In this document: positions 63,561 through 64,000 of the stretch, piece after piece | Numbering within the stretch: position 1 is the stretch's first letter | Layout: the number at the start of each line of letters is the position of its first letter | Assembly (NCBI GenBank): GCA_024734495.1 | Contig: JALMQS010000851.1 | Location: 62,001 to 126,000 of the forward strand | DNA: 64,000 nucleotides | Origin: Forficula auricularia | Lineage: Eukaryota > Arthropoda > Insecta > Dermaptera > Forficulidae | Reading direction: 5' to 3' | Program-made: the position numbers and the translations under genes | Notes under the pieces: model-generated | Told to the model about the DNA's origin: nothing | What the model saw: only the letters and a program-made list of their open reading frames with translations | The model's database searches: none

Positions 63561-64000
63561 ATCAAAATATTGAATTCCTGAAAAATTAGATATTTTGAAG
63601 GTCTTAACGATTTACCAAATCCAAAAAGTTTTATTTTTTTAATGATTTTTTGTATATTTGTATTTTAATGAATTTCTGGATAGACCAATAAATATTTATA
63701 AATTTTGTTTTTACTAATATTGGAGACGCCAGATTTGTATATTTTTAGAACTATTTACTTACTTCTTTCGAATTCTTTTTTGATTTTTCAAAAGATACAG
63801 ACTCAGATGCCTAAAGACTTAAAGATTTGTCAAGAACTGAAATTTTTTCACCGCACTTACCCCTCCCCAAAACAAACAAACATTGGAAATGACTAAAATA
63901 AGGTACCTACCTGTCGTTTTCATAAATATTATCATGAATAAACTTTGTAGTTACATATCTTAATTTACTAGTATTAATCATTGAAGGAGACAATAAAAGA
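63560..64000. other. AT-rich; window ends inside a family A edge
   Basis: No gene. The last 21 bp, TTGAAGGAGACAATAAAAGA, equal the left edge of the 14.8-kb family A cluster, so another family A unit probably continues beyond the window. Confidence 0.5.

Overview
The window is AT-rich animal DNA (my estimate about 70 % A+T, not computed), most plausibly arthropod. I see no complete host gene, no rRNA, no convincing functional tRNA gene and no CRISPR array. The arthropod assignment rests on the mobile elements: mariner-type transposase remnants, hAT elements with 8-bp target duplications, two non-LTR retrotransposon lineages, a Helitron-like element and several tRNA-derived SINE families. I cannot name the species. 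The long gene-free tract with scattered GC-richer, apparently single-copy islands, plus one microexon-like signal at 40820-40850, would fit the inside of large introns or an intergenic desert near a regulated gene, but this is inference.

Layout. 1-8.9 kb: a mariner end, a tRNA-Ser/Leu-like SINE, a hairpin element, a foldback (family B) split by a SINE with a 10-bp duplication, and a frameshifted hAT transposase remnant. 8.9-17.8 kb: palindromic families C and D, two short hAT elements, a family A cluster, and a four-level nest (SINE1 > hAT > mariner hairpin and family A copy). 18.3-19.2 kb: a palindromic mariner with a decayed transposase in each arm. 20.9-31.9 kb: mostly AT-rich, with islands and short inverted repeats. 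32.2-35.8 kb: palindromic families E and C, then two decayed copies of one non-LTR element. 36.7-42.4 kb: foldbacks, the microexon candidate, a family D arm, and palindrome F with a LINE 3' end at its centre. 43.5-50.9 kb: SINE2, a second LINE lineage, a LINE tail, a hairpin inserted in a family A copy, and a hAT element. 52.2-53.6 kb: a Helitron-like element in a family E repeat, whose empty site is preserved at 32.4 kb. 54-64 kb: SINE3 copies, a 1.1-kb foldback, a hAT element and more islands.

The main discovery candidate is a set of about twenty hammerhead-ribozyme-like motifs in at least six repeat families (A-G). Their sequences differ, but each fits CUGANGA, one extra nucleotide, a stem II hairpin, GAAAC or GAAAU, a minimal stem III and a UH site. 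In the best copies the two flanks also pair as stem I across an internal loop. Stem II differs in sequence between families but stays paired (GGAGG/CCUCC, GCCA/UGGC, GGCC/GGCC, GAAGAC/GUCUUC, GGUCA/UGACC), which is covariation. Stem III is either a zero-loop palindrome (ACGU) or two pairs closed by UAUA, an architecture expected to work as a dimer. Most copies sit as divergent pairs, one ribozyme in each arm of a palindrome. Hammerheads with minimal stem III are known from Penelope-like elements, but no Penelope reverse transcriptase or GIY-YIG domain is recognisable here, so these would be non-autonomous or truncated relatives.
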